A model generated the notes under the pieces. That model saw nothing but the letters and a program-made list of their open reading frames with translations, did no database searches and had not been told where the DNA came from. DNA of 64,000 nt from Gammaproteobacteria bacterium (lineage in GTDB: Bacteria > Pseudomonadota > Gammaproteobacteria > Pseudomonadales > Halieaceae): assembly GCA_030427085.1 (NCBI GenBank), contig JAUHXH010000001.1, positions 186,001 through 250,000 of the forward strand. The letters run 5' to 3'. The position numbers were made by a program, and so were the translations under genes. Below are positions 16,688 through 26,223 of this stretch, piece after piece. The stretch's first letter is position 1. Every line of letters begins with the position of its first letter.

Positions 16688-19120
16688 ATGCGATTACCAG
16701 CCACACGTACTTTATTACCCGCAATTCTGTTCACTGCGCTTGCCGCGTGCAGTGATTCCTCCGACGACAACCCGGCACCGCCCGAACCGCCAGAGCCACC
16801 CGAACCCACGATCACCTATGACGCCGAAATTGTCTGGACCACGTTCGGGATTCCGACGGTGCTCGCTGATGACTGGGGTAGTCTGGGCTACGGCTACGGT
16901 TATGCCTACGCACAGGAAAACTTCTGTGTGGCGATGAAAGAGTTTGTGCGCGCGGCGGGTGAGTCGTCGCGCTACCTGGGGGAGGAGGGCGACCTGTCTG
17001 CCGACCTGGTCTACAAACTGGTCAATGACGAAGCCACGATGCAGCGCATTTTCTTCGACGCCATGCCTCAGCATGTACTGGATGTGACAGCAGGCTACAC
17101 CGCTGGCCTCAACCGCTACCTCGATGAAACCGGAGTAGACAATCTCGCCGAAGGCGAGGAAGGGTGTCGTGGCGCGGAGTGGGTACGGCCGGTGGAATCC
17201 ATCGACGTGGCCCGCCTGATGCACAAAGCAGTATTGGTGGGGAGCTCCGGTCCGTTGGCGGACTTTACCGTAGCGGCGGCAGCACCGCCGGATACGGTGG
17301 CTGCGGTTGCGCCGGCCCGCGCCGATTTCGGTGATAGCCTGCAGCGTACCTTGGCCACCGGTGCCCTGGATGCGGCCCTGGATTTGCCCGAGCCGTCTGC
17401 TATCGGCAGCAATGCCTATGCCGTGGGAGAACAGGCTTCCCAGAGCGATGCGGGCGTGTTGCTGGGCAACCCCCACTTCCCCTGGCAGGGTCCGCAACGC
17501 TGGTTTATGTCGCACCTGCAAATCCCGGGTGAATACGACGTGATGGGGGCAACCCTCCACGGCTTGCCGGTGTTGACCATCGGCTTCAACCAGAACGTGG
17601 CCTGGACACACACGGTCAGCACGGGGTCGCGCTTTACCTTCTACGAGCTTACCCTGAATCCTGACGACCCAATGCAGTACATTTTCGACGGCGAGATCAT
17701 GGACCTCACTTCGCAGACCGTATCGGCCGAGGTGCTGGATGAAAGCGGTGCGGTCTCGACGGTAGAGCACACCTTCTATCTGTCTCATTTTGGGCCGATC
17801 GTTGATCTGGGAACGGTGAGCCCGCTGCTCGGCGGCTGGCCGAACGCTGCCGGCACCCTGTTGACCTACCGCGATGCTAATCTGGAAAACCTGCGCGGCA
17901 TTCCCCAGTGGATTGAAATGGGCCAGGCCGAGGACCTCGGTGCGCTCAAGACCGCCCTGGCCTCTATCGGTATCCCCTGGGTCAACACCATCGCTGCGGA
18001 CCGCTACGGTGACGCCTTCTACGGCGATATCTCCGCCAACCCGCACGTGAGTTCGGCCCAGTATGAACAGTGCATACGCGGCACCCTGCAGACCCTGCTC
18101 ACGCAGTTTGGCTTTCTGACGATGGACGGCGCCGACCCCGACTGCGAGTGGGGCGAAGGCAGCGAGCCGGCGCCGGGGCTATTCACTTATGAAGAGTTAC
18201 CCAAACTGGAGACGCGCGAGTACGGCGCCAATGCCAACGACAGTTACTGGCTACCCAACCCGCGCCAGTTGTTAGAAGGTTTTTCACCGGTTATCGGCGC
18301 CGAACGCGTACCGCAAAGTCTGCGCACCCGGGCGACCTTTGCCCAGGCGGAGGAACGGATCGCTGGCACCGATGGGCTGGGTGACCCTGGCTTTAACGTC
18401 GACAATGTTCGCGAGATGCTGTTCGGGGCGCGCAACTACACTGCCGAACTGGTGCGTGATGACGTGGTCTCCCAATGCGAGGGCGTGGATTTTGCGCCCT
18501 ACACCGGGAACAGTGACGCCGCCAGCCAGGCCTGTGAGGTGCTGGCCGACTGGGACACCCGCCACAGTATCGACAGTCTGGGCGCCCACGTGTTTTATGA
18601 GTTCTGGCAGGTGATGCGTGGAACTGAAAACCTCTGGGCCGTACCCTTTGATCCCGCCGACCCGGTGAACACACCCAGCCAGCTTAACGTGACTGACGAC
18701 GCCGTGGCGGAAGCCGTGCGTACCTCACTGGCCGCGGCCGTGGATCGCCTGATCGAAGCGGGTATTCCGATGGATGCCCCCTGGGGCGAGGTGCAGTTCG
18801 ACGAGAAAAACGGCGTGCGCTACCCGATTCACGGCGGATCGAGCAGCATGATGTTCAGTGTGATTACCTCGCCGCTGGTTGACGGCGAGGGCTATTCCGC
18901 CATTCGCCACGGGAACAGCTACATGCAGGCGGTTACGTGGGACAGTAGCGATTGCCCGGTGGCTTTCGCGTCACTGTCTTACTCCCAATCCACAGACCCC
19001 GCCTCCGATCACTACGCCGATCTGACCGAGGCTTACAGCAACGGTGAATGGATCGATATGCCCTACTGCGAAGCAGACCGGGATGCCGAGGAAGTGCGGC
19101 GGGAAACGGTGCAGGAATAG
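16688..19120 (+). CDS. Penicillin acylase family Ntn-hydrolase lipoprotein (possible acyl-homoserine lactone or lipopeptide acylase)
   Basis: 810 residues. The lipoprotein signal MRLPATRTLLPAILFTALAAC is followed by an acidic/Pro-rich tether with PEPPEPPEP. The precursor layout is alpha chain (about 40-215), spacer, then beta chain starting at Ser241 in the AIGSNAYAVG motif. That Ser is the autocatalytic nucleophile after cleavage. GNPHFPW, then GFNQNVAWTHT, follow as in acylases of the PvdQ/aculeacin-acylase type. Substrates in the family include beta-lactams, acyl-homoserine lactones and cyclic lipopeptides; the motif does not decide. The AAGGAT ribosome binding site supports the start at 16688. 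Monocistronic in appearance. Confidence 0.85.
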   Translation: MRLPATRTLLPAILFTALAACSDSSDDNPAPPEPPEPPEPTITYDAEIVWTTFGIPTVLADDWGSLGYGYGYAYAQENFCVAMKEFVRAAGESSRYLGEEGDLSADLVYKLVNDEATMQRIFFDAMPQHVLDVTAGYTAGLNRYLDETGVDNLAEGEEGCRGAEWVRPVESIDVARLMHKAVLVGSSGPLADFTVAAAAPPDTVAAVAPARADFGDSLQRTLATGALDAALDLPEPSAIGSNAYAVGEQASQSDAGVLLGNPHFPWQGPQRWFMSHLQIPGEYDVMGATLHGLPVLTIGFNQNVAWTHTVSTGSRFTFYELTLNPDDPMQYIFDGEIMDLTSQTVSAEVLDESGAVSTVEHTFYLSHFGPIVDLGTVSPLLGGWPNAAGTLLTYRDANLENLRGIPQWIEMGQAEDLGALKTALASIGIPWVNTIAADRYGDAFYGDISANPHVSSAQYEQCIRGTLQTLLTQFGFLTMDGADPDCEWGEGSEPAPGLFTYEELPKLETREYGANANDSYWLPNPRQLLEGFSPVIGAERVPQSLRTRATFAQAEERIAGTDGLGDPGFNVDNVREMLFGARNYTAELVRDDVVSQCEGVDFAPYTGNSDAASQACEVLADWDTRHSIDSLGAHVFYEFWQVMRGTENLWAVPFDPADPVNTPSQLNVTDDAVAEAVRTSLAAAVDRLIEAGIPMDAPWGEVQFDEKNGVRYPIHGGSSSMMFSVITSPLVDGEGYSAIRHGNSYMQAVTWDSSDCPVAFASLSYSQSTDPASDHYADLTEAYSNGEWIDMPYCEADRDAEEVRRETVQE

Positions 19121-19176
19121 GGCGCTTCATCCCTTGTTGTCAGGGTCTGCAGGGCAGGTCCTGACGGCAGGGGGTA

Positions 19177-20166
19177 TTACAGTTCTCTTCCCAGTATTTG
19201 ATCGACCACCCAGGCCGTGTGTGCAGCACTTGCGCCGGTTGAGGGGTGCGGGGCATTGTAGAGCAGTGCATCACGCATCTGCGCCACGTGATGCGCCTGA
19301 ATGTGTGTTGGGTGATCGATCTGGAAGCTTGCCTGACCTTCGGCGTTCTGCAGGTTGATGGGTGCCTCGTCGATAATCGAAAACGCGAGCTCACCCTCGC
19401 TGCCTTCGATTGTCACCTGATCCTTGCGCACACGGCTCCCGAAGTTCCAGGAGCCGCTACCGGTGACGTTGTTGTCGTGCACCCAGCAGGCCGTGATGGC
19501 GTCGAAGGCTGTGTAGAGCTTTTGTTGATTGCGCTGGATACCGTGAACTTCGCTGTAGTTCCCGAGTAGATAGGCGAACAGGTCGAGCCCATGACTGGCG
19601 AGGTCGTCGAAGTATCCTCCCGGTGCTACTCGGCTATCCGTCCGCCAGTTGTCAGCGCCGGTGCGATCCGCTTCATTGGGCGGCTTGCTCAGGTGCCAGC
19701 TGATGTGCCGCGGTTCGCCAATAGCGCCCGAGGCCAGCAGCGATTTGACCTTGGTGAATCGGGGCAGGGAGCGACGGTAGTAGGCAACGAACAGGGGCAA
19801 TTGCGGTACCGAGAATGCGTCGACGATGGCCCGGCATTCGCGGTAGCTCGGAGCCATTGGTTTTTCGATGCAGCACGGCTTGCCGGCTGCGGCGACACGC
19901 AGGGCGTAGTCGGTGTGGCTGTCGGGTGGGGTGGCGATGTAAACCGCGTCGACCCCGGCATCGTTGATCAGGGCATCGGCATTGTCGTAGAAGCGTTCAA
20001 CGCCGTGTCGTTGCGCGTAGTCGCGGGCCAGTTCGCCATTGCGCCGCATCACAGCCACCAGTTCGAAGCCTTTGCATTGCTGGTAGGCCGGCCCGCTTTT
20101 CACCTCGGTAACATCACCGCAACCGATAATGCCCCAGCGAATGGGGCGGGTGGTGCTGTACTGCAA
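19177..20166 (-). CDS. Gfo/Idh/MocA family NAD(P)-dependent oxidoreductase
   Basis: 329 residues from a TTG start. The N-terminal Rossmann motif is GIIGCGDVTE and the catalytic Lys lies in the EKP motif (CIEKPMAPS), both diagnostic. Family members oxidise sugars, inositols or trans-dihydrodiols; substrate unknown. No ATG exists near the N-terminus. The TTG at 20164-20166 has GGAG 5 bases upstream, formed by the end of a nine-G run, while another in-frame TTG at 20184 would add a poly-Gly start. Start choice therefore depends on a homopolymer. Downstream of ribB on the same strand. Confidence 0.85.
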   Translation of the reverse strand: MQYSTTRPIRWGIIGCGDVTEVKSGPAYQQCKGFELVAVMRRNGELARDYAQRHGVERFYDNADALINDAGVDAVYIATPPDSHTDYALRVAAAGKPCCIEKPMAPSYRECRAIVDAFSVPQLPLFVAYYRRSLPRFTKVKSLLASGAIGEPRHISWHLSKPPNEADRTGADNWRTDSRVAPGGYFDDLASHGLDLFAYLLGNYSEVHGIQRNQQKLYTAFDAITACWVHDNNVTGSGSWNFGSRVRKDQVTIEGSEGELAFSIIDEAPINLQNAEGQASFQIDHPTHIQAHHVAQMRDALLYNAPHPSTGASAAHTAWVVDQILGREL

Positions 20167-20173
20167 CGTGACT

Positions 20174-20192
20174 CCCCCCCCCAAAAAAAAAA
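20174..20192. repeat. Adjacent C9 and A10 homopolymers at a start region
   Basis: On the plus strand nine C (20174-20182) are followed by ten A (20183-20192). On the coding strand this reads T10G9 directly before the Gfo/Idh start, and the G run supplies its Shine-Dalgarno. Such tracts are prone to slippage and to sequencing error. Confidence 0.9.
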
Positions 20193-20219
20193 CTAAAAAT
20201 CGATGGCCGCGTGGCGAGC

Positions 20220-21332
20220 TCAGTCCGCTTCTACGAACTCGGTAACTTCCAGGTCAAATCCCGACAGGGCATTGAAGTGTGTCGGCGCCGACATCAGCGC
20301 CATATTGCCCACACCCAGGCGCTTCAGAATCTGCGCACCAGTGCCGATAAAGCGATAGTTCTGAATGTGGCCATCGTCGCTGCCGGTACTGTCCACATCG
20401 GGCCAGCGGGCCACCTGGTCCAGTTCGAAACGGCTGCTGCGTTCCTGGTCAAGCATCACCACCACGCCTTTACCGGCGGCGGCGATGTGGGCCATGGCGC
20501 GGCTGTAGGTCCAGCCGGTGCCGCCGTCGGGTAGGCGGGTGCCGAGCAGGTCGCGCAGGGTGTTGATGGTTTGTACGCGAACCAGAGTCGGTTCGCTTTC
20601 TACGATGTCACCCAGGGCCATGGCATAGTGTACGGAGTCGTCGACCAGGTCGTGGAAGGCGTGCAACTGGAAGGCACCGAATTCGGTTTCCACCGTTTTA
20701 CTCTCGCGCAGTTCCACCGATTGCTCGTGCAGGGCGCGATAAGTGATGAGGTCGGCAATGGTACCCATCTTCAACTTGTGTTTAACGCAGAACTCTTCCA
20801 ACTGGGGGCGGCGGGCCATGGTGCCGTCCTCGTTCATGATTTCCACGATCAGCGCTGCGGGCGCGAAGCCGGCCATGCGCGCCAGGTCGACACCGGCTTC
20901 GGTGTGGCCGGCGCGGCGCAGAACGCCGCCGGGTTTGGCCACAAGGGGAAAGATATGCCCCGGCTGCACGATGTCGCTCGGGCGAGCGTCACGGGCGGCT
21001 GCAGTTAGCACTGTATGCGCCCGCTGGGTGGAACTGATACCTGGACCCTTACGCTCTGCCGCATCGATCGACACGGTGAAGTTGGTTTCGTGCTGGGAGC
21101 GGTTGTCCCGCACCATCAGGGGCAGGTCGAGCTGGCGTGCCCGATCGGGTGTGATCGGCATGCAGATCAGGCCGCAGGCCTCGCTGCTGAAAAAGGTGAT
21201 GATCTCCGGCGTCACCGCCTCGGCGGCGATAATCAGGTCGCCTTCATTTTCCCGATCTTCGTCATCCATCAGTACGACCATCCGCCCCTGGCGGATGTCG
21301 TCGAGTAGGTCGGGAATGCTCGCCAGTGCCAC
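20220..21332 (-). CDS. ribB: 3,4-dihydroxy-2-butanone 4-phosphate synthase with degenerate GTP cyclohydrolase II domain
   Basis: 370 residues, GTG start. Residues 1-200 are RibB: DDEDRENEGDL at 23-33 binds the metal and ribulose 5-phosphate, and RAGHTEA provides the catalytic His/Glu. This makes the four-carbon riboflavin precursor. Residues about 205-370 resemble RibA but lack the three zinc cysteines and the CDCG motif, so GTP cyclohydrolase II activity is not expected. RibB fused to a decayed RibA is common in gammaproteobacteria. It begins 4 bases after the thiolase stop, suggesting co-transcription. Confidence 0.9.
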   Translation of the reverse strand: MALASIPDLLDDIRQGRMVVLMDDEDRENEGDLIIAAEAVTPEIITFFSSEACGLICMPITPDRARQLDLPLMVRDNRSQHETNFTVSIDAAERKGPGISSTQRAHTVLTAAARDARPSDIVQPGHIFPLVAKPGGVLRRAGHTEAGVDLARMAGFAPAALIVEIMNEDGTMARRPQLEEFCVKHKLKMGTIADLITYRALHEQSVELRESKTVETEFGAFQLHAFHDLVDDSVHYAMALGDIVESEPTLVRVQTINTLRDLLGTRLPDGGTGWTYSRAMAHIAAAGKGVVVMLDQERSSRFELDQVARWPDVDSTGSDDGHIQNYRFIGTGAQILKRLGVGNMALMSAPTHFNALSGFDLEVTEFVEAD

Positions 21333-21336
21333 GTGT

Positions 21337-22524
21337 TCAGCCCTCGATCATTTCAATCGCGACCGCAGTCGCTTCGCCGCCACCGATGCACAGCGCAGCA
21401 ACACCGCGCTGCTTGCCGTAGTGCTTCAGGGCGTACATCAGGGTGACGATCACGCGAGAGCCGGTGGAGCCGATGGGATGGCCCTGGGCGCACGCGCCGC
21501 CGTGTACATTTACCTTGGCGTGGTCGAGGCCGAGGTCCTGCATGGCCAGCATGGTGACCATGGCGAAGGCTTCGTTGATTTCGAACAGATCGACGTCGTC
21601 AGCACTCCAGCCGGTTTTGGCCAGTACCTTCTCAATCGCGCCGATGGGGGCCAGAGTGAACTCGCCCGGCTCCTGACTGTGACGGCTGTGCGCCACGATG
21701 CGGGCCATCGGCTTCAGGCCGCGGGCATTGGCTTCGCTTTCGCTCATCAACACCAGCGCGCTGGCACCGTCGGAAATGGAGCTGGCGTTAGCGGCGGTGA
21801 TGGTGCCGTCTTTGGCGAAGGCCGGGCGCAGGCTGGGAATTTTGTCCAGCGCGGCTTTGTGGGGCTGTTCGTCGTCTTCAACGACAAATTCCCCTTTGCG
21901 GGTTTTCACCGTGACCGGAGCTGTCTCTGCTTTTAGCAGGCCGTCATCGATGGCGCGCTTGGCGCGGCTCAGTGATTCCACCGCAAAGGCGTCCATCTGT
22001 TCACGGGTCAGGCCGCGCTCGTTGGCGGTTTCCTGCGCGAAGGAGCCCATGGCTCGACCGGTGTAGGCGTCTTCCAGGCCGTCCATGAACATGTGGTCAT
22101 ACACCGACTTGTGGCCGGAACCAATTCCGCCGCGGGCCTTGGCCAGCAGGTGTGGTGCATTGCTCATGCTTTCCATGCCACCGGCAACCACCACTTTGTT
22201 GGTGCCTGCCACGATGCTGTCGTAGCCAAAGATGGTGGCCTGCATGCCACTGCCGCAGGCCTTGTTGACGGTAACGGCGCCAGTGGATTTGGGAATGCCG
22301 GCACCAATCGCGGCCTGGCGGGCGGGGCATTGCTTCAAGCCGGCGGGCAGTACACAGCCCATGAAAACTTCGTCGATGTCGGCGGCGTCTACACCCGCGC
22401 GCTCAACCGCGGCGGCAACCGCGGCACTGGCCAGTTCGGGGGCGGGCACGGCGGCCAACTCACCCAGCAAGCCGCCCATGGGGGTACGGGCACCATCGAT
22501 GATTACTACGTTTTCCTGGCTCAT
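21337..22524 (-). CDS. Acetyl-CoA C-acetyltransferase (thiolase)
   Basis: 395 residues, the normal thiolase length. Cys90 in NKACGSGMQA is the acyl-accepting nucleophile. GGACAQGHPIGSTG carries the active-site His and ALCIGGGEATA the C-terminal catalytic Cys. It condenses two acetyl-CoA or cleaves acetoacetyl-CoA in the cytoplasm. ATG at 22524 is chosen with an AGGAA site upstream; the open frame reaching 22986 has no coding character. Likely heads a unit with ribB. Confidence 0.93.
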   Translation of the reverse strand: MSQENVVIIDGARTPMGGLLGELAAVPAPELASAAVAAAVERAGVDAADIDEVFMGCVLPAGLKQCPARQAAIGAGIPKSTGAVTVNKACGSGMQATIFGYDSIVAGTNKVVVAGGMESMSNAPHLLAKARGGIGSGHKSVYDHMFMDGLEDAYTGRAMGSFAQETANERGLTREQMDAFAVESLSRAKRAIDDGLLKAETAPVTVKTRKGEFVVEDDEQPHKAALDKIPSLRPAFAKDGTITAANASSISDGASALVLMSESEANARGLKPMARIVAHSRHSQEPGEFTLAPIGAIEKVLAKTGWSADDVDLFEINEAFAMVTMLAMQDLGLDHAKVNVHGGACAQGHPIGSTGSRVIVTLMYALKHYGKQRGVAALCIGGGEATAVAIEMIEG

Positions 22525-22664
22525 AGCGGGTTCCTGATTTGTGTGGGGTTTTGGACCGGGCCTGAACGCTGCAGGCCCGGGGGCAAAGGGGCGCCTATTT
22601 AGCCACAGCGCGGGCCCCGATTCAAACGTGAAGGTGGCCCGCAGAGCGCGGCGCAGCGGGCCTT

Positions 22665-23675
22665 TCAGCCGCCTGAATGACCGTCGAAGAGCTTGCCGCG
22701 GACCGCCTTGCGGTACTGCCCCGGCGATACTCCGGCGTGACGGCGGAACAACTGGGAAAAGTAGCTGGCGTCGCGCAGTCCCACCTGCCAGCAGATCTCG
22801 CTCACTGACAGGTTCGAGCTGCGCAGCAAATCCTTCGCAGTATGTACGCGCTGGTTTTGCAGGTAGGCCTGGGGCGAGTAGCCGGTGGCCTGCCGGAAGC
22901 GGCGACTCAGGCTGCGTTCCGACAGGCCGAGCCGGGTGGCCAGTATGGCCATGTCGGCGCCGGCCGACAGGTTGTCGCGCAGCCACTGCTGGGCTTCAAT
23001 CACCAGTTCGTCGTGGTGCAGGCTGTCCGGTTCATCCTGGTAGGCGGCAGCCGCAAAGGGGCGGCGAATTTCGGGGGAGAACTGGTTTTCCAGTGCGCGG
23101 GCGATGCGCGTGCCAAACCAGTCCTCCACCAGATGCACCATCAGGTCGGCGATGGAGTTCACGCTGCCCACGCAGTACAGGGACTCGGCCTGGGTGATCA
23201 GGTGTCGGGTTTTCAATTGCACCTGGGGATAGCGTTTGGCAAAGGGTTTGAAATAGTTCCAGTGGGTAGTGGCCGGTTTACCATCGAGCAGTCCCGCTTC
23301 CGCCAGCAGGCAACTGGCCGTACCCACACTGCAGATACGCGCACCGTGGTTTTGCCAGTTGCGCAGGTAAGGGAGCAGGTCGCGACAGGCCCGCAGAGTG
23401 GGCAGGGGGTTGCGCCAGATACCGGGGAGCAGCACCAGGTCGGGCGCCGGTGCGCTGTCCACGGTGCAATCGGGTTTCAGGGTCAGGCCGCTGGCGGTGG
23501 CAATGGGCTCGGGAGACAGCGCGGTCAGTTGTAGTTCCACGCGACTGGCGCGACGTGTGGCGGCACTGTCCATTTGCCCCGCTGCCTGCAGGATTTCCAT
23601 TGGCAGGGTGATACTGGAGGCCAGCGCGTTGGGGTAGAGCACGAACAGGGCTCTAATCGGTGCTAAGGTCGACAT
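22665..23675 (-). CDS. GlxA-type transcriptional regulator (DJ-1/PfpI domain plus AraC HTH)
   Basis: 336 residues. Residues 8-185 form a DJ-1/PfpI-like domain, with the elbow region CSVGTASCLLAEAGLLDG. The C-terminal 110 residues form an AraC/XylS double helix-turn-helix (LATRLGLSERSLSRRFRQAT and ICWQVGLRDASYFSQLFRRH). Effector and targets are unknown. It is divergent from fabY with a 97-base gap. Confidence 0.9.
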   Translation of the reverse strand: MSTLAPIRALFVLYPNALASSITLPMEILQAAGQMDSAATRRASRVELQLTALSPEPIATASGLTLKPDCTVDSAPAPDLVLLPGIWRNPLPTLRACRDLLPYLRNWQNHGARICSVGTASCLLAEAGLLDGKPATTHWNYFKPFAKRYPQVQLKTRHLITQAESLYCVGSVNSIADLMVHLVEDWFGTRIARALENQFSPEIRRPFAAAAYQDEPDSLHHDELVIEAQQWLRDNLSAGADMAILATRLGLSERSLSRRFRQATGYSPQAYLQNQRVHTAKDLLRSSNLSVSEICWQVGLRDASYFSQLFRRHAGVSPGQYRKAVRGKLFDGHSGG

Positions 23676-23772
23676 GGCGGTAATGGCCTATTAAGTGTCC
23701 GAAATACCATATCATTGATTTCGCGGGTATCGCTACACTGGAAGGCCTCGGTACCCTCATTGGAACAGTGTT

Positions 23773-25644
23773 ATGTCCCTGCAGCGTCTCCCCGTGATCG
23801 TCGGCTTTGGCGGCATCAATTCCGCCGGTCGCAGTTCTGGCCATCACGCCTATTGTCGAATGGCAGACGGGGCACTGCCCGAGGCGCGGCAGGAGCGTAC
23901 CCTGGCGTCGCTGGCGGCCTTGATGGGGCGTGAGTACACACCGGGTGACGCGCTCGGCGCGCGCGAGCTGCGCGAGCACACCCTGATTCGGCGCATCGAG
24001 TCCAGTCACTTCGACCCGGACTGGATTTCCTGGAACCAGCGCTTCCCCACTCAGAGTAATGGCCAGCCGGTCACCTTCCATCTGCGCCGCAAAGACCTGC
24101 CGGCGGTGATTCCCGAAGACTGGAAAGTTCAGGATGTGTCGGTAACGGAAGTGCGGGTGGAAATCATGGGCCAGCAGGACTTCCTGTTGCCCACCCACCG
24201 TGTGGCCGAGGTTCAGGCTGCCGGACAACTTCCCTCCGGCTTTGAGCCGGGGAAACTCTACCCTTCGCGGAGTCACCCGCGCGGCCTGCAGATGTCTGTT
24301 TTCGCTGCCTCTGATGCCCTGCAGAGCCTGGGCATTCCCTGGGAGCGCGTGATGGAAACGGTTCCCGTAGACCAGGTCAGTGTTTACGCCGGCAGTGCCA
24401 TGGGGCAGCTGGACAACGCCGGCGCGGGAGGCATGGTCAAGGCGCGTTACCTCGGCCAGAAAGTCACCTCAAAGTACTGCCCGTTTAGCTTCGCGGAAAT
24501 GCCTGCGGACTTTATCAATGCTTATGTGTTGGGCAACCTGGGCACCACCGGTGCGACCCTCGGCGCCTGCGCATCCTTCCTCTACAACCTGCGGCACGGC
24601 ATTGACGACATCCGCAGCGGCCGTGCGCGTGTGGCCTTTATCGGTGGGGCGGAAGCGCCGATCACACCGGAAATCATGGAGGGCTACAGCGCCATGGGCG
24701 CGCTGGCCAGTGACCAGAAATTGCGTGGGCTGGACGGTATTGCCGACGATCAGGCGCCGAACTATCGTCGCGCCTGTCGCCCCTTCTCTGACAACTGTGG
24801 ATTCACCATCGCCGAATCGGCGCAGATGGTGGTGTTGTTCGATGACGCTCTGGCGATGGAGTTGGGCGCCAGTGTTTACGGCGCCGCTACTGATGTGTTC
24901 GTTAACGCCGATGGTTTCAAGAAGTCGATTGCCGGCCCCGGCGTGGGCAACTACATCACCATGGCCAAAGCCGTGGCGGCGGCGCGCGCCATCGTTGGCG
25001 AGCGCGGCATTCGAGAGGGCGGCCTGGTGCAGGCCCACGGCACTGGTACGCCGCAGAACCGGGTGACTGAATCGCACATCCTGAGTGAAACGGCGCGGGC
25101 CTTCGGTATCGATGCCTGGCCGGTGGCCGCGCTCAAGGCCTACATCGGCCACTCGTTGGGTGCGGCTTCGGGTGATCAACTGGTGTCCACCCTGGGTATC
25201 TGGGAGCACGGGGTGATTCCCGGTATCGCCAGCATCGACCACCTGGCGGACGACGTTTACACCGATCATCTGGCGTACTGCATGGAGCATCGGGAGATCG
25301 ACACCGATGCCGCACGCTACGCCGTAATCAATTCCAAGGGTTTTGGTGGCAACAATGCCTCGGCTACAGTGCTCAGCCCGGTAACCACACGCGCGATGCT
25401 GCAGGCGCGCTACTCCAAGTCGCAGTGGCAGCAATGGGAGGCGGCCAACGAGTCCGTTTGTGCGGCGCGGCAACAATACGACGACGACATGATTGCGGGG
25501 CGGGGTGAGGTGATCTACCGCTTTGATCACGGCGTGCTGGGCGATGCCGATGTGAGTCTGAGTGCCGATTCAGTACAAGTGGCTGGTAAAACCGTCTCGC
25601 TGGCGATGGCGTCGCCCTGGGCGGATATGCAGGTCGCGGATTAG
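23773..25644 (+). CDS. fabY: FabY-type beta-ketoacyl-ACP synthase
   Basis: 623 residues, longer than FabB/FabF (about 410) and matching the FabY class known in Pseudomonas. The Cys-His-His triad is visible: Cys266 in LGACASFLYN, His in QAHGTGTPQNR, and His in KAYIGHSLGAASGD. In Pseudomonas FabY starts fatty-acid synthesis by condensing acetyl-CoA with malonyl-ACP. The N-terminal 150 residues are the family-specific extension. Assignment to FabY rather than another long ketosynthase rests on length and remembered similarity. Confidence 0.75.
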   Translation: MSLQRLPVIVGFGGINSAGRSSGHHAYCRMADGALPEARQERTLASLAALMGREYTPGDALGARELREHTLIRRIESSHFDPDWISWNQRFPTQSNGQPVTFHLRRKDLPAVIPEDWKVQDVSVTEVRVEIMGQQDFLLPTHRVAEVQAAGQLPSGFEPGKLYPSRSHPRGLQMSVFAASDALQSLGIPWERVMETVPVDQVSVYAGSAMGQLDNAGAGGMVKARYLGQKVTSKYCPFSFAEMPADFINAYVLGNLGTTGATLGACASFLYNLRHGIDDIRSGRARVAFIGGAEAPITPEIMEGYSAMGALASDQKLRGLDGIADDQAPNYRRACRPFSDNCGFTIAESAQMVVLFDDALAMELGASVYGAATDVFVNADGFKKSIAGPGVGNYITMAKAVAAARAIVGERGIREGGLVQAHGTGTPQNRVTESHILSETARAFGIDAWPVAALKAYIGHSLGAASGDQLVSTLGIWEHGVIPGIASIDHLADDVYTDHLAYCMEHREIDTDAARYAVINSKGFGGNNASATVLSPVTTRAMLQARYSKSQWQQWEAANESVCAARQQYDDDMIAGRGEVIYRFDHGVLGDADVSLSADSVQVAGKTVSLAMASPWADMQVAD

Positions 25645-25656
25645 GTAGAGAGCGGA

Positions 25657-26223
25657 TTAAGTCGCCAGCTTCCCCGCCAAATGAGGGAGTACAGCCGCGA
25701 GCTCTGGCTTATTGGCCACTAACTCTTCAGTGGTCAGGCCGTCCAGTTCGTGGGGGAAAACCAGCCAGTCATTTCCGCTGTGCAGGTAGTAGTCCGGCTC
25801 TCGATCGGTCTGGTTGTTGCCGGGCTTGAAGTAGGGCGTGGCCACGCGGATTTCCCCCGCACCCCCGGTTTGTGCCCGCAACTGGGCCAGCACGGTCGCC
25901 ATGCTGAGGCCGGTATCGTAGACGTCATCCACCAGCAGCAACGAAGCGCCATCCCGCAGTCGGGGTACCAGATACTCCAGCCCTTCCACCACCACCTCGC
26001 GATTCTGTTGACCGATGCCGCTGTAGGACGCGGTGCGAATAGCGCAGTGTTTTGCCTTGACGCCCAGGATGTAAAGCAGTTCGTGCACGGCGATTCCCAC
26101 GGGCGTACCGCCCCGCCAGATACCGCTGACCAGATCGGGGCGAAACCCACTCTCGTACACATCCCATCCCAACTGGAAGGCGTCCTGTAACAACTGTGAT
26201 GGGCTGATGTACTTTTTGTGCAC
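25657..26223 (-). CDS. Phosphoribosyltransferase (hypoxanthine/xanthine-type)
   Basis: 188 residues from a GTG start with GGGAGAG upstream. The PRPP loop LLLVDDVYDTG is at 95-105. An early WRGGTPVG segment matches the pyrophosphate-binding loop. Members salvage purine bases to nucleotides, or are uncharacterised relatives with the same fold. The frame extends upstream to 26394, but that part overlaps the divergent gene's leader and has no domain. Confidence 0.8.
   Translation of the reverse strand: MHKKYISPSQLLQDAFQLGWDVYESGFRPDLVSGIWRGGTPVGIAVHELLYILGVKAKHCAIRTASYSGIGQQNREVVVEGLEYLVPRLRDGASLLLVDDVYDTGLSMATVLAQLRAQTGGAGEIRVATPYFKPGNNQTDREPDYYLHSGNDWLVFPHELDGLTTEELVANKPELAAVLPHLAGKLAT

Noticed and set aside
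22636-22662. Terminator for the GlxA-type gene (GGCCCGC / GCGGGCC)
   Set aside because: The inverted repeat is seven bases and no U-tract follows on the minus strand; may be chance in GC-rich DNA.
21337-22986. N-terminal extension of the thiolase to 22986
   Set aside because: The added 154 residues are Arg/Pro-rich shadow sequence overlapping the GlxA gene; thiolases begin at the ATG at 22524.
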